39,026 nt of DNA from Pseudomonadota bacterium (GTDB lineage: Bacteria; Pseudomonadota; Gammaproteobacteria; Burkholderiales; Thiobacillaceae): positions 1 through 39,026 of the forward strand of contig JAKQCX010000028.1 in NCBI GenBank assembly GCA_029558905.1, in the 5' to 3' direction. This document shows, one piece after another, positions 26,211 to 35,240 of this stretch. How positions within the stretch are numbered: position 1 is the first letter of the stretch; each line of letters begins with the position of its first letter. The notes under the pieces are model-generated. The model worked only from the letters and a program-made list of their open reading frames with translations. It was not told the origin of the DNA and did not search any database. Position numbers and translations under genes: made by a program.

Positions 26211-26882
26211 TCAGCCGGTGCGGATCCGGTGCCAGAAGGCCGGCAACTTTATGCTGCCCGGCGCCGGGGCCACGGGGGATGTCCCGGGTACGCTGGCGGG
26301 GCTGGTGGGCGGCAGGGCGTCGGATTTCGGATCCGGGGCTGGGACGAGCCTGTCCTTGAGGGACCGCTTCAAGTCGGCTTCCAGCTGTTTCATCATGTTG
26401 TCCATGTGGTACACACCTTCCTTTTTCATGCGCGCCAGGAGGACTTCCAGCTTGAAGGACAGGTCCGCCGGCAGGTAGACATCCTCTCCCTTGAAGCTGG
26501 CCACCACGGATTCCATCATGTAATCAAACAGCAGGTCCAATTCCTCCTGGGTGAAGTAGCCGCGCAGGGAACGTCCCAGGTCCGCCAGGGAAGGCACCGG
26601 CGCTGTCTTGCCCGCATCGGGTGTGGGCGTCACCACCGGTGGTGTCCTGTGCATGTCGGGGCCGGCCAGGCCAGGTACGACGTGCGAGGGTGGCTTCGGC
26701 ACATAGATCAGATAGGGGTTCTGCCCCTTTCCCGCGCCGATCGCGGCGTCGTTCGCCGGGGGTTGGGGCACGACCCCCTGCTGACCCCAGACGGGCATAA
26801 CTGCCCCCAGGATCATCAGGCTGATGCCGGCCAGGGGCAGAAAAGAGCGGGCAAGAGTCGTCGGCGCGCGGCTCACAGTCAT
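26211..26882 (-). CDS. Exported protein of unknown function, fourth gene of the Mac-like operon
   Basis: This 223-residue protein has an N-terminal hydrophobic segment (SFLPLAGISLMILGAVMPVWG) likely to be a signal peptide or anchor. A Pro-rich linker follows (residues ~35-90, PPVVTPTPDAGKTAPVP), then a helical core (GYFTQEELDLLFDYMMESVV to MKKEGVYHMDNMMKQLEADLKRSLKDRL, about 105-180) and a Pro/Ala tail. I do not recognise the family. It starts three bases after the permease stop, so it is almost certainly made with the transporter and may be a periplasmic partner of it. Confidence 0.7.
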   Translation of the reverse strand: MTVSRAPTTLARSFLPLAGISLMILGAVMPVWGQQGVVPQPPANDAAIGAGKGQNPYLIYVPKPPSHVVPGLAGPDMHRTPPVVTPTPDAGKTAPVPSLADLGRSLRGYFTQEELDLLFDYMMESVVASFKGEDVYLPADLSFKLEVLLARMKKEGVYHMDNMMKQLEADLKRSLKDRLVPAPDPKSDALPPTSPASVPGTSPVAPAPGSIKLPAFWHRIRTG

Positions 26883-26885
26883 GGT

Positions 26886-28118
26886 TCAATCGTAGCGCAG
26901 GGCATCGATTGGGGCCATACGCGCCGCCTTGCGGGCCGGATACCAGCCGAAGAAGATGCCCACGGTACTGGCGGCCGCCACCGCCAGGAGCACGGCATCC
27001 AGGCGTATGACGATGCTCCATCCCGCCCATTTCTCCAAGGCCATGCTGCCGCCCAGCCCCAGGGCCAGACCGGCAATGGCGCCGATGAGGGAGAGGATGA
27101 TGGCCTCGGCCAGAAACTGCGCCAGGATGTCCCGCGGCCGTGCACCCACGGCCATGCGGATACCGATCTCACGGGTGCGTTCCGTTACCGATACCAGCAT
27201 GATGTTCATGATACCGATGCCGCCCACCAGCAGGGAGACGGAGGCGATGGCCGCCAGCAGGGCGGAGAGGGCAGTGGAGGCCGCCTGTTCCGCCGCCACG
27301 ATCTCCGACAGGTTGCGGATGTTGAAGTCGTCCTCCTTGTCCGGCGCGAGACGGTGGCGCTGACGCAGCAGTTCACGGATGCTGGCCTCGGCTTCCCGCG
27401 TGTCGGTGCCATCGCGCATCTTCACGTTGATGTGGCCGACACTGCGCAGACGGCCCTGGGCCTGGCCTATGATGCGTCCCCGGGCGGTGTTGAGCGGGAT
27501 CAGCACGACGTCGTCCTGATCCTGACCCATGAAGTTCTGTCCCTTGGGGGCCAGCAGGCCGACGATGGTGAAGGGCACGTTCTTCACGCGCATGGTCTGT
27601 CCCGTGGGGTCTGTGCCTCCGAACAGCATGTCCGCCACGGTCTGGCCCACCAGGGCCACCTTGTCGCCGCCACGCAACTCACTCGCGTCGAAACCCCGGC
27701 CCCGGGCGATGGACCAATCACGCGCGGGCAGATAGTCCGCGTCGATGCCGTAGATGACGCTGGACCAGTTCAGATTGCCATACACCAGCTGGCCGGTGCC
27801 GCGCAGAGCCGGTGCCACGGCCAGCACCCCGGGGGTCTCCTCGCGGATGGCCTGGGCGTCGTTCTCCGTCAGGGTGTTGCGGCTGCCGGCGCCCAGGCGT
27901 ACACCGCTGGAGGTCACGGTGCCGGGAAAGATCACCAGGGTGTTGGAGCCCAGGCTCTTGAGCTGCTCCGCCACCAGACGCCCGGCCCCTTCGCCCACCG
28001 CCAGCATGGTGATCACGGCGCCCACGCCGATGATGATGCCCAGGGTGGTGAGGGCGCTGCGCAGCTTGTTGGCGCGCAGGCTGCGCAGGGCGGACAGGCC
28101 GGCGTCGGACAGGTTCAT
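26886..28118 (-). CDS. macB: MacB-like ABC transporter permease
   Basis: This 410-residue protein has a transmembrane helix near residues 20-45 (NKLRSALTTLGIIIGVGAVI), a large periplasmic MacB-core domain and three C-terminal helices from about 280 (SLLVGGIGIMNIMLVSVTERTREIG to IDALRYD). This is the FtsX/MacB fold of mechanotransmission exporters. It lacks the fused ATPase of classical MacB, which here is a separate gene overlapping by four bases. RTREIGIRMAVGARPRDI is the coupling-helix signature. The symbol is by similarity; the substrate is unknown. Confidence 0.85.
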   Translation of the reverse strand: MNLSDAGLSALRSLRANKLRSALTTLGIIIGVGAVITMLAVGEGAGRLVAEQLKSLGSNTLVIFPGTVTSSGVRLGAGSRNTLTENDAQAIREETPGVLAVAPALRGTGQLVYGNLNWSSVIYGIDADYLPARDWSIARGRGFDASELRGGDKVALVGQTVADMLFGGTDPTGQTMRVKNVPFTIVGLLAPKGQNFMGQDQDDVVLIPLNTARGRIIGQAQGRLRSVGHINVKMRDGTDTREAEASIRELLRQRHRLAPDKEDDFNIRNLSEIVAAEQAASTALSALLAAIASVSLLVGGIGIMNIMLVSVTERTREIGIRMAVGARPRDILAQFLAEAIILSLIGAIAGLALGLGGSMALEKWAGWSIVIRLDAVLLAVAAASTVGIFFGWYPARKAARMAPIDALRYD

Positions 28119-28831
28119 GGCTGGGTCTCCGGATCGGTCGGCCGCGCGGGGAGTGGTCTGTCCTCCACCAGTTCTCCGTCCCGGAATACCAGTATGCGCC
28201 TGGCATAGGCGGCGATGTCCGGCTCGTGTGTCACCAGCACGATGGTGATGCCTGCCCCGTTCAACCGGCTGAACAGGTCCATGAGTTCCTGGCTGGTTCG
28301 GGTATCCAGGGCGCCGGTGGGCTCGTCCGCCAGGATGAGGGGGGGCTCGTTCACCAGGGCACGGGCGATGGCCACGCGTTGCTGTTGGCCGCCGGAGAGC
28401 TGGGCAGGGCGGTGTTGCGCCCGTTCCGCCAGGCCCACCAGGGCGAGTTTTTCCCGCGCGCGGCGACGCCTTTCCGCCGCGGGCACGCGGGCATAGACCA
28501 GGGGCAGTTCCACGTTTTCCTGGGCGCTGGAGCGGGGTAGCAGGTTGAAGCTCTGGAACACGAAGCCCATGTGCCGGTTGCGTATACCCGCCAGGGCTTC
28601 GGCCTGCAGACCGGTGACGGTCTCGCCGTTGAGCCGGTAGCTGCCCGTATCGGCCACGTCCAGGCAGCCCAGCAGATTCAGGAAGGTGGACTTGCCGGAG
28701 CCTGATGGGCCCATGATGGCCACGAACTCGCCCTGCCGGATATCCAGGCTCACGCCCTTGAGGGCGTGCACGGTGATTTCTCCCAGGCGATAGGTACGGG
28801 AGAGCTTGCGGACCTCGATGAGAGCGGACAC
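28115..28831 (-). CDS. MacB-like ABC transporter ATPase
   Basis: This 238-residue ATPase of the MacB/LolD group has Walker [10 protein letters not shown], the Q-loop in [12 protein letters not shown], the signature [15 protein letters not shown], Walker [13 protein letters not shown] and the H-loop VTHEPD. It powers the permease encoded next, and the two frames overlap by four bases. It lies 22 bases after the adaptor gene. It could alternatively belong to a LolCDE-like system, but the upstream adaptor argues for a MacAB-type exporter. Confidence 0.88.
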   Translation of the reverse strand: MSALIEVRKLSRTYRLGEITVHALKGVSLDIRQGEFVAIMGPSGSGKSTFLNLLGCLDVADTGSYRLNGETVTGLQAEALAGIRNRHMGFVFQSFNLLPRSSAQENVELPLVYARVPAAERRRRAREKLALVGLAERAQHRPAQLSGGQQQRVAIARALVNEPPLILADEPTGALDTRTSQELMDLFSRLNGAGITIVLVTHEPDIAAYARRILVFRDGELVEDRPLPARPTDPETQP

Positions 28832-28853
28832 GGGCGCGGGAGACCGGCGTGGT

Positions 28854-30146
28854 TCAGAAGCGGGGGCCGAAGAGGGGTTTGCCTGACTTGCCCCCCGGGG
28901 CCTCCACCTTGCTCAGGATGATCTGGGTGCCTTCCGTGAGCTCGCCCCGCAGCACCTCCGTGAACCTGCCATCGGAGACACCCAGACGCAGGTTGAGGGG
29001 CGCGGGCTGGTGGTCGGCGCCCAGCACCCATACGCGCCCGGGTATGCCCGGGCCTTCTTCGCGTTTCCTCACCTCCAGCTTGACGGGTGTGCCGTCGTCC
29101 AGGGTGGGGCGGAAGCGCAGGGCCTCGTTGGGTACCTGCAATACGGCGTCCCGCTCCTCGGTGAGGATGCGGACGTTGGCGGTCATGCCCGGCAGCAGTT
29201 TCAGCTCGGGGTTCTGTACCCGGGCCATGACACTGAAGGTGACCACGTTGTTGGTGATGACAGGGGCCTTGCGGATCTGGGTGACGGTCCCGGGAAAGCT
29301 TTCCCCCGGAAAGCTGTCCACGCTGAAACGTACCTTCTGTCCTTCGTGCACCCGGCCCACGTCGGCCTCGTCCACGGCGATGTTCACCTCCATCTCGCGC
29401 AGGTCCTGGGCGATGGTGAACAGCACCGGGGCCTGGAAGGAGGCGGCCACGGTCTGGCCGGCGTCGATGTTGCGGCTCACCACCACGCCGTCCACCGGCG
29501 CGTGGATGACCGTGCGCGCCAGCTCCAGCCGAGCCTGCTCCAGCTGGGCCTGGCGCTGGCGCACTCCGGCTAGGGCGCTGCCCACCTGGGCCTGGGCCGA
29601 CTGGATCTCGCTGGTCACCAGGCGTACCTGTTCCCGGGCGGTATCGGCGCCGGTCTGGGCGCCGTCCAGCTCGGCCGTGGAGATGAAATCCTGGGCCACC
29701 AGGTCCTGCTTGCGCTTCAGGTTGCGTTCCGCTTCCGCCAGGGCTGCCCGGGCCTTGCCCGCCTCGGCCTGGCGCACCGCCAGGTTGCCCTGTGCCACCT
29801 CCACCGCGCCCTGGGCCGAGGCCAGATCCGCCTCGGCCTGGGTGACGCGGCTGCGGAAGGTGGAGGGGTCCAGACGGGCAATGACCTGGCCCTTTTTTAC
29901 CGGGGTATTGAAGTCCGCCAGAACTTCCAGGATCTGGCCCGAGACCTGGGAGCCTACCTGCACGGTGACGAGGGCGGAGAGGGTACCGCTGGCGGAAACA
30001 CTGGCCGACAGGGGCCCCTTCTCTACCTTGGCGAACTGGAAACGGGGTGTTTCATCGCTCTTCTTCCAGGGCTTGCTCCACACCGCCGCCGTCAGGGCGG
30101 CCAGGATCAGCAGGATGGGAAACCAGAGCTTGGTGAGTTTGCGCAT
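28854..30146 (-). CDS. macA: MacA-like periplasmic adaptor (membrane fusion protein)
   Basis: This 430-residue protein has an N-terminal anchor (LWFPILLILAALTAAVW), a lipoyl-type half (LVTVQVGSQVSGQILEVLADFNTPVKKGQVIARLD), a long coiled coil (about 95-200, rich in Ala/Gln/Glu) and the returning half TVIHAPVDGVVVSRNIDAGQTV. Beta-barrel and membrane-proximal domains follow. It bridges an inner-membrane pump and an outer-membrane TolC channel. It is the first gene of the four-gene operon. No TolC-like gene is in the window. Confidence 0.88.
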   Translation of the reverse strand: MRKLTKLWFPILLILAALTAAVWSKPWKKSDETPRFQFAKVEKGPLSASVSASGTLSALVTVQVGSQVSGQILEVLADFNTPVKKGQVIARLDPSTFRSRVTQAEADLASAQGAVEVAQGNLAVRQAEAGKARAALAEAERNLKRKQDLVAQDFISTAELDGAQTGADTAREQVRLVTSEIQSAQAQVGSALAGVRQRQAQLEQARLELARTVIHAPVDGVVVSRNIDAGQTVAASFQAPVLFTIAQDLREMEVNIAVDEADVGRVHEGQKVRFSVDSFPGESFPGTVTQIRKAPVITNNVVTFSVMARVQNPELKLLPGMTANVRILTEERDAVLQVPNEALRFRPTLDDGTPVKLEVRKREEGPGIPGRVWVLGADHQPAPLNLRLGVSDGRFTEVLRGELTEGTQIILSKVEAPGGKSGKPLFGPRF

Positions 30147-30271
30147 GAGGGGTTGGAGTCGTCGCCAGATGGAACGTATTCAGGGTAATGACCGCATTCT
30201 TGCAGACTGTCCGGGGGCCGGGGAGTTGCATCCCGTGGCGCGAGGTCGGTCTTCCGGCCCGGGATGGGGGC

Positions 30272-31771
30272 TCAGGTGCCGCAATAGGTGCGGAATTCAG
30301 CCATGAAGTCCGTCCCGGCCGGTTGCGCATAGACGGCCAGGGCCGGATCGGTGTCATAGGGGCGGCGCAGGGCATGCAGCAGGCTTTCGAAGGGCTTCAG
30401 GTCGCCATGATCCGAGGCGGCTTCCAGGGCCTCTTCCACGCGCTGGTTGCGGGGGATGATCCAGGGATTGACCTGGCGCATGGCCTGGGCCCGCGCGGCC
30501 GCGCGATCGTTGCCGACATCCTCGCTGGCGCAACGTTCCCGCCAGCGCTGCAGCCAGCGCTCCAGGCCCGGCTGGCCCGGAAACAAGGCGCGCAGGGGTG
30601 TCTCGTCGCCTGCCGCGGCGTCCGCCAGGTGACGCCAGGCCAGGGTGTAATCCACCTGCTGGGCATGCAGCAGGTCCAGCCAACCCTCTCCCAGGGCGGC
30701 GTCCATGCCGTCGCCGTGGCTTCCCGTGTCCGCCAGGCCCAGCTTGGCCCGCAGACCGGCGAGCCAGTGTTGTCGATAGCGCTCCGGGAAGGCGTCGATG
30801 ACCTCGGTGGCGAGCGTGATGGCGTGGCCCTCGCCGGTGTCGATCAAGGGCAGCAGACATTCCGCCAGACGGGCCAGGTTCCAGCGGGCGATGCGGGGCT
30901 GTTCGGCATAGGCGTAGCGACCCTGGCCATCGATGGAGCTGAATACCGCCGCCGGGTCGAAGGTCTCCATGAAGGCGCAGGGGCCGTAATCGATGGTCTC
31001 GCCGGGGATGGCCATGTTGTCGGTATTCATGACCCCGTGGATGAAGCCCACGTGCATCCAGAGCGCGATGAGGGCGGCCTGGCGCTCGGCCACCGCCCCC
31101 AGAAAGGCCAGGTAGGGGTTTTCCGCCTGCCGTGTCCGTGGGAAGTGACGGGCCATGGCGTAGTCGGCCAGCTGGCGCACCTGGTGCGGGCTGCCGTGGG
31201 CCATGAAGTACTGGAAGGTGCCTACCCGCAGGTGGCTGGCGGCCACCCGCGTGAGGATGGCGCCGGGCAGGACGCGCTCCCGGTACACCGGCTCGCCGGT
31301 GGCCACCACCGCCAGCGCCCGGGTGGTGGGGATGCCCAGGGCATGCATGGCCTCGCCCAGGAGCACCTCGCGCAACATGGGCCCCACCGCCGCCTTGCCA
31401 TCACCGCGGCGGGAAAATGGTGTGCGCCCAGAGCCCTTGAAAGCGATGTCGCGGCGCTGCCCGTGCACATCGATGACCTCGCCGATGAGCAGGGCACGGC
31501 CATCGCCCAGCTGGGGGCTGAATTGGCCGAACTGATGCCCGGCGTAGGCCTGGGCGATGGGCTGGGCGCCCTGCGGCAGGCGGTTGCCGGAAAACAGGGC
31601 CGCCAGGGCGGTGTCGTCCTGATGTGCCAGATCCAGCCCAAGCTCCTCCGCCAGGCTCCGGTTGAGGAACAACAGCGTGGGCGAATCCACGGTGGCGGGG
31701 GGACAGGGTGCATAAAAGCCCGGCAGATCACGGGCGTAGCTGTTGTCGAAGGGGAAGACGATGTGCGCCAT
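30272..31771 (-). CDS. selO: Protein adenylyltransferase SelO
   Basis: This 499-residue pseudokinase of the SelO/YdiU family transfers AMP from ATP to hydroxyl side chains of target proteins, linked to redox stress. Diagnostic segments are NRSLAEELGLDL, QAYAGHQFGQFSPQLGDGRALLIGE, DIAFKGSGRTPFSRRGDGKAAVGPMLRE and HGVMNTDNMAIPGETIDYGPCAF. The C-terminus ends RTYCGT, keeping a cysteine where eukaryotic homologues place selenocysteine. The full length is normal. The upstream gap is free of genes. Confidence 0.93.
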   Translation of the reverse strand: MAHIVFPFDNSYARDLPGFYAPCPPATVDSPTLLFLNRSLAEELGLDLAHQDDTALAALFSGNRLPQGAQPIAQAYAGHQFGQFSPQLGDGRALLIGEVIDVHGQRRDIAFKGSGRTPFSRRGDGKAAVGPMLREVLLGEAMHALGIPTTRALAVVATGEPVYRERVLPGAILTRVAASHLRVGTFQYFMAHGSPHQVRQLADYAMARHFPRTRQAENPYLAFLGAVAERQAALIALWMHVGFIHGVMNTDNMAIPGETIDYGPCAFMETFDPAAVFSSIDGQGRYAYAEQPRIARWNLARLAECLLPLIDTGEGHAITLATEVIDAFPERYRQHWLAGLRAKLGLADTGSHGDGMDAALGEGWLDLLHAQQVDYTLAWRHLADAAAGDETPLRALFPGQPGLERWLQRWRERCASEDVGNDRAAARAQAMRQVNPWIIPRNQRVEEALEAASDHGDLKPFESLLHALRRPYDTDPALAVYAQPAGTDFMAEFRTYCGT

Positions 31772-32118
31772 GTCGGTCAGGGCTTCGGGTGGATGTCGGG
31801 ATCGTGGAAAGCGCCCGCTCGGCCTTTCCCGGCGTCGGTCCCGTTAACCGCCATCATGCCGCGGCGTACGCGGCCTGGGGACTCGCTGGCGGGCATCGAT
31901 CCCGCCGGCGGCTGGCGGGGGGTGGGGACATGCAGAAACGGAATTCCGGCCGGCGCTCCGCGGTGCGTGTGGCGTGGGATGCCGGGTGCCGGCCTCCAGG
32001 CAATACCGCGTCTTGCGCGCCGGGGTCGAGGCGCTGGCCGGTCACGACAATGCCGCGGGTCGAACGCTGCCGTTCGCGGGAGCAGACCGGGCAAAAGATG
32101 TGTGCACCTGCCGGCCAG
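31772..32118. other. Gene-free stretch upstream of selO
   Basis: These 347 bases hold the selO promoter region and the region beyond the PCu(A)C stop. A minus-strand frame at 31854-32150 (98 codons, with CPVCSRERQR) overlaps the chaperone end by 32 bases; its third-position GC is lower than that of neighbouring genes and it has no family I know, so I do not call it. No tRNA or terminator with a T-run is visible. Confidence 0.5.
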
Positions 32119-32571
32119 TCAATGGTGCGCATGTCCCATGCCCTGGCCACGCATGGCCCGGGCTTCGATCCGCAGGGTCAGATCCTTGCCGGCGGCGTCG
32201 CGCAGGTCGAGGCGGATGGGCACTTGGTCGCCTTCCCGGATGGGCCGCTTCAGGTCTATGAACATGATGTGCAGCCCTCCGGGCTTCAGGCTGACCGTCT
32301 GGCCCTTGGGCAGGGGGATTTCGGACAGCGGGCGCATCACCATGACGCCTCCTTCCATGTGCATGCGATGCAGTTCCAGATGGGCAGAAACCGGGCTGCT
32401 GCCCCCCACCAACCGCATGTGCGCATCGGCGGTCAGGTCCATGTAGCCTCCCGCCACCTTCTGGCCCGGCGCGGTGGCGCGCACCCAGGCATTTTCTACC
32501 CGTACGCCGTCCGCGGCTGCAGGCGCGGCCAGGGCGAGGACCAGCAAGGCCAGAAGCGGAGAGCGATACAT
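32119..32571 (-). CDS. PCu(A)C-family copper chaperone
   Basis: This 150-residue periplasmic protein has a signal peptide (LLALLVLALAAPAAA) and the PCu(A)C fold: VENAWVRATAPGQKVAGGYMDL, HLELHRMHMEGGVMVMRP and GGLHIMFIDLKRP. It carries the Cu(I)-binding H-M...H-x-M ligands and a His-rich end (GMGHAHH). The family delivers copper to the CuA or CuB site of cytochrome oxidase. The ATG at 32571 is chosen because AAGGAA lies six bases before it; in-frame ATGs at 32577 and 32586 are alternatives. It takes the place usually held by hslU after hslV. Confidence 0.85.
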   Translation of the reverse strand: MYRSPLLALLVLALAAPAAADGVRVENAWVRATAPGQKVAGGYMDLTADAHMRLVGGSSPVSAHLELHRMHMEGGVMVMRPLSEIPLPKGQTVSLKPGGLHIMFIDLKRPIREGDQVPIRLDLRDAAGKDLTLRIEARAMRGQGMGHAHH

Positions 32572-32642
32572 GTGCATTTCCTTCATGAGATGCGCGCGCA
32601 AAGCGCGTTCAGGGTTTCGTCTTCAGGCACCGGATACCTGCG

Positions 32643-33176
32643 TTACAGGATTTCCAGGGTGAGGCTGCGGTTGGTGTAGATGCACAGGTCGGCGGCAATG
32701 CCCATGGACTCGCGCACGATGTCATCCACCGCCATGCCGGTGTGCGCCAGCAGGGCCCGGGCGGCAGACTGGGCGTAGGCACCGCCGCTGCCGATGGCGG
32801 CAATGCCGTATTCCGGCTCCAGCACGTCACCGGCACCGGTGATCACCAGGCTGCTGGCCGTGTCCGCGACGATGAGCATGGCCTCCAGCCGGCGCAGCAT
32901 GCGGTCCGTGCGCCAATCCTTGGCCAGTTCCACGGCGCTGCGCACCAGGTGCCCCTGGTGTTTTTCCAGCTTGGCCTCGAAGCGCTCGAACAGGGTGAAG
33001 GCGTCGGCCGTACCGCCGGCGAATCCCGCCAGGATGCGATCCTGATATAGGCGGCGTACCTTGCGGGCACTGGCCTTGATGACGATGTTGCCCAGGGTGA
33101 CCTGGCCGTCGCCACCCATGGCCACGGACTCACCACGACGCACACAGAGTATGGTGGTACCGTGGAATTGCCGCAT
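32643..33176 (-). CDS. hslV: ATP-dependent protease peptidase subunit HslV
   Basis: This 177-residue threonine protease of the proteasome type forms the inner double hexamer of HslUV. It begins [15 protein letters not shown]; the mature chain starts at the Thr of [39 protein letters not shown] and [21 protein letters not shown] follow the family. hslU, normally directly downstream, is absent here. Its ATG touches the stop of the STAS gene (TGATG-type junction), so translation is coupled. Confidence 0.95.
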   Translation of the reverse strand: MRQFHGTTILCVRRGESVAMGGDGQVTLGNIVIKASARKVRRLYQDRILAGFAGGTADAFTLFERFEAKLEKHQGHLVRSAVELAKDWRTDRMLRRLEAMLIVADTASSLVITGAGDVLEPEYGIAAIGSGGAYAQSAARALLAHTGMAVDDIVRESMGIAADLCIYTNRSLTLEIL

Positions 33177-34312
33177 CAGGCCCTGCTCCGCGGCACGATG
33201 GTGGCGAACTGGTCCACGCCCACGATGCGCAGCAGGGTGTTCACCAGTTCGTTGCCGTCCCGGAAGGTGACCCGGCAGCCGTCCTGGTGCAGGGCGATGA
33301 GCAGTTCCAGCAGCGTGCCCACCACGGCGAAATCGATGCGCCCCAGCTCGGACAGGTCCACTTCGGCCTGCTTCTTGCCTTCCGTGAAGCGCTGGAGTTC
33401 GCGGATCTGGGTATCGGTAGCCGGGCCGAGGGTACCTACCAGACGAAAGCAGCTACTTGGTGCGCAGGGGGGGGTCCCGGTGCCGTTCTGCGCGTGCTTG
33501 GGCATGGGCAGGGGGGGGTGGTAGGCAGGGGGCGAGACCTCATAGGCCAGCGCATAGTCCATGGCCACGTTGTCGAACTCCTCTTCCTTGCCCATGAGGC
33601 GCAGGGTTTCCAGCAACAGGTACCAGGCAGGACGGTCGAGCTTGCCCGCCTGGCGTGCCGCATCCAGGCGCACGGCAAAGCCCGCGCCGCCGACCAGCTC
33701 GATGGGCTTGCGCATGCCATTCAGGTGGTCCAACACGCCCGAGATGGCCTGGGTCGTTTCTTCGTCCGGGGTCTGGACCTTGCTGATGTCCAGGCGGACA
33801 TAGGGTGCCTGTGCGGCGTCCTGGAAGAACTTGGTCTGCTTGACCCGTTCCAGGCTGCCGTATTTCTCACCGTAGGTCATCAAGGGCACCGGGCTGGCAG
33901 GCACGGGGGCCTGGCCACGGGGGTGCCAGGTGGGTGGCGAACGCTCGAACTTGACCGCATAGTCCACCGCCGCATCCTCGAACGGCTCCCTTTGACCACT
34001 GGCCTCGTACAGGTCGAACAGCATGTGCCAGGGCAGGGCGTCCCGGTTTTCCGGATGCTCGAGGAGGAAGCGGTTCAGCAGGGCGGCAGTCTCGCCCACC
34101 TTGCCGTTGGCGAACAGCACGGCGGCCTCCTCGAACTCCGGCGCCAGGCCCCCCACCGCCTCCATCACCTCGATGCCGTGGCTGTGTACCGGTTTGGGCT
34201 GCACGGCCGTATATGCAGGTCCCTGGCCGGCCTCGGGCTGGCCCTCCTTGAGGAAGGCCATGAGGTCCTCGGATTTGTTCCTGCGGAAGAAAGAGAACAC
34301 GCTGCGTGCCAC
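33176..34312 (-). CDS. STAS-domain protein upstream of hslV
   Basis: This 378-residue soluble protein consists of two similar halves and a STAS-like end. The phrases [21 protein letters not shown] (about 128-148) and [21 protein letters not shown] (about 243-263) are internal copies, each preceded by a helical segment and followed by a variable Pro-rich linker. The C-terminal [22 protein letters not shown] is STAS-like, as in anti-sigma-antagonist domains. The start is GTG (34312 or 34300), without a clear ribosome-binding site. Function is unknown; tight coupling to hslV suggests a link to proteolysis or stress. Confidence 0.7.
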   Translation of the reverse strand: MARSVFSFFRRNKSEDLMAFLKEGQPEAGQGPAYTAVQPKPVHSHGIEVMEAVGGLAPEFEEAAVLFANGKVGETAALLNRFLLEHPENRDALPWHMLFDLYEASGQREPFEDAAVDYAVKFERSPPTWHPRGQAPVPASPVPLMTYGEKYGSLERVKQTKFFQDAAQAPYVRLDISKVQTPDEETTQAISGVLDHLNGMRKPIELVGGAGFAVRLDAARQAGKLDRPAWYLLLETLRLMGKEEEFDNVAMDYALAYEVSPPAYHPPLPMPKHAQNGTGTPPCAPSSCFRLVGTLGPATDTQIRELQRFTEGKKQAEVDLSELGRIDFAVVGTLLELLIALHQDGCRVTFRDGNELVNTLLRIVGVDQFATIVPRSRA

Positions 34313-34392
34313 ACCCTGTGATGTTTATCGTCAATCCACAATATACATCGTCCAGGGTCGGTTCAGGCTGTGTCCCACCGCACAGCCCATGC
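34313..34392. promoter_or_regulatory. AT-rich promoter-like spacer upstream of the STAS-hslV pair
   Basis: This 80-base gap contains an AT-rich island (34319-34350, ATGTTTATCGTCAATCCACAATATACAT) in otherwise very GC-rich DNA. On the minus strand it includes TATATT and GATAAA, but no -35/-10 pair with good spacing. It probably holds the promoter of STAS-hslV. Its ends ATGT...ACAT give a weak dyad that might be an operator. Confidence 0.4.
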
Positions 34393-34617
34393 TCACTTCG
34401 GGGGTACGGGGTCATGACCGCCCGGATGCCAGGGATGGCAGCGGCCGATGCGCCGCAGGGCTAGCCAGCCGCCTTTCAGGGCCCCGTGCCGCGCCACGGC
34501 CTCTTGCGCGTAGCGGGAGCAGGTGGGGCTGAAACGACACTGGTTGCCGAGGAAAGGGGACAGCGCCAGCTGGTACAGGCGGATGAGGGCGATGATCAGG
34601 CGCTGGGCGGGATTCAT
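34393..34617 (-). CDS. yidD: Membrane protein insertion efficiency factor YidD
   Basis: This 74-residue protein has the complete YidD signature: [31 protein letters not shown], the [20 protein letters not shown] run and GGHDPVP. It is an amphipathic inner-membrane-associated factor that helps YidC insert proteins. It is usually found between rnpA and yidC near rpmH; here it sits behind mobA, sharing a four-base ATGA overlap with the mobA stop. Confidence 0.93.
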   Translation of the reverse strand: MNPAQRLIIALIRLYQLALSPFLGNQCRFSPTCSRYAQEAVARHGALKGGWLALRRIGRCHPWHPGGHDPVPPK

Positions 34618-35240
34618 GTCGGTGTGGCAGGCGCGTAGCGCGGGGCACACTGCTCGGCGGCGCGCAGGTCGTCCGGGGTGTTGATGTTCAGGAAGGCACG
34701 GGGATCGGCCTCGAACAACACGGTCTGCGTGGGGTGGCGCCGCTGCCAGGCCTGGACCTGGCGCCCCCCCTCATCCACGTAGTGGGTCAGGTCCGGCAGC
34801 AGATCCTGGTGCAGCAGCATGATGGCGTAGTGGGTGCCGGTCGCGTCGGCGGCCCGCACCAGGGGGGCTTGCGCGCCGAGGGCCTGGTCGTGCAGGCGCG
34901 GAGCCAGGTCCCGTGGCAGGAAGGGGAGGTCGCAGGGCACACTCAGCAGCCATTCCTGCCGGGTCGTGCGCGCTGCCGCCAGAATGCCGGCCAGGGGGCC
35001 AGGGTACTCCGGCAGGACGTCGGCCACCACGGCGTATCCCAGCGCGGCATAGCGGGCCTGGTTGCGGTTGGCGTTGAGCACGATTTCCGCCACCTGGTCC
35101 CGCAGGCGCCCGGCCACCCAGGCGGCCAGCGGGCGTCCCGCCAGGGGGATCAAACCCTTGTCCCGCCCCTCGAAACGTCGCGCCCGCCCGCCCGCCAGGA
35201 GGATGGCGCAAATGGGGCGTGGCTCATTCCTGGTGCTCAA
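34614..35240 (-). CDS. mobA: Molybdenum cofactor guanylyltransferase
   Basis: This protein of about 208 residues attaches GMP to molybdopterin to form the MGD cofactor used by enzymes such as nitrate reductase. It has [29 protein letters not shown] (nucleotide loop LAGG-x-n-R-x2-G-x-DKGL), [15 protein letters not shown] and [12 protein letters not shown] with [10 protein letters not shown]. No ATG gives a proper N-terminus; TTG at 35240, within the end of the glycosyltransferase gene and seven bases after AGGTG, is the best start. The overlap of 17 bases with that gene suggests coupling. Confidence 0.85.
   Translation of the reverse strand: MSTRNEPRPICAILLAGGRARRFEGRDKGLIPLAGRPLAAWVAGRLRDQVAEIVLNANRNQARYAALGYAVVADVLPEYPGPLAGILAAARTTRQEWLLSVPCDLPFLPRDLAPRLHDQALGAQAPLVRAADATGTHYAIMLLHQDLLPDLTHYVDEGGRQVQAWQRRHPTQTVLFEADPRAFLNINTPDDLRAAEQCAPRYAPATPT

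Noticed and set aside
26229..28208. 659-codon plus-strand open frame
   Set aside because: It is antisense to the MacB-like permease and the unknown fourth gene; the composition is typical of a shadow.
31854..32150. 98-codon minus-strand frame with CPVC
   Set aside because: A small metal-binding protein next to a copper chaperone would be attractive, but codon bias is weaker than in neighbours, it overlaps the chaperone end, and the sequence turns into low-complexity Arg/Pro. Conservation would be needed to revive it.
30188..32446. 752-codon plus-strand open frame
   Set aside because: It is antisense to selO and the copper chaperone, which have clear family motifs.
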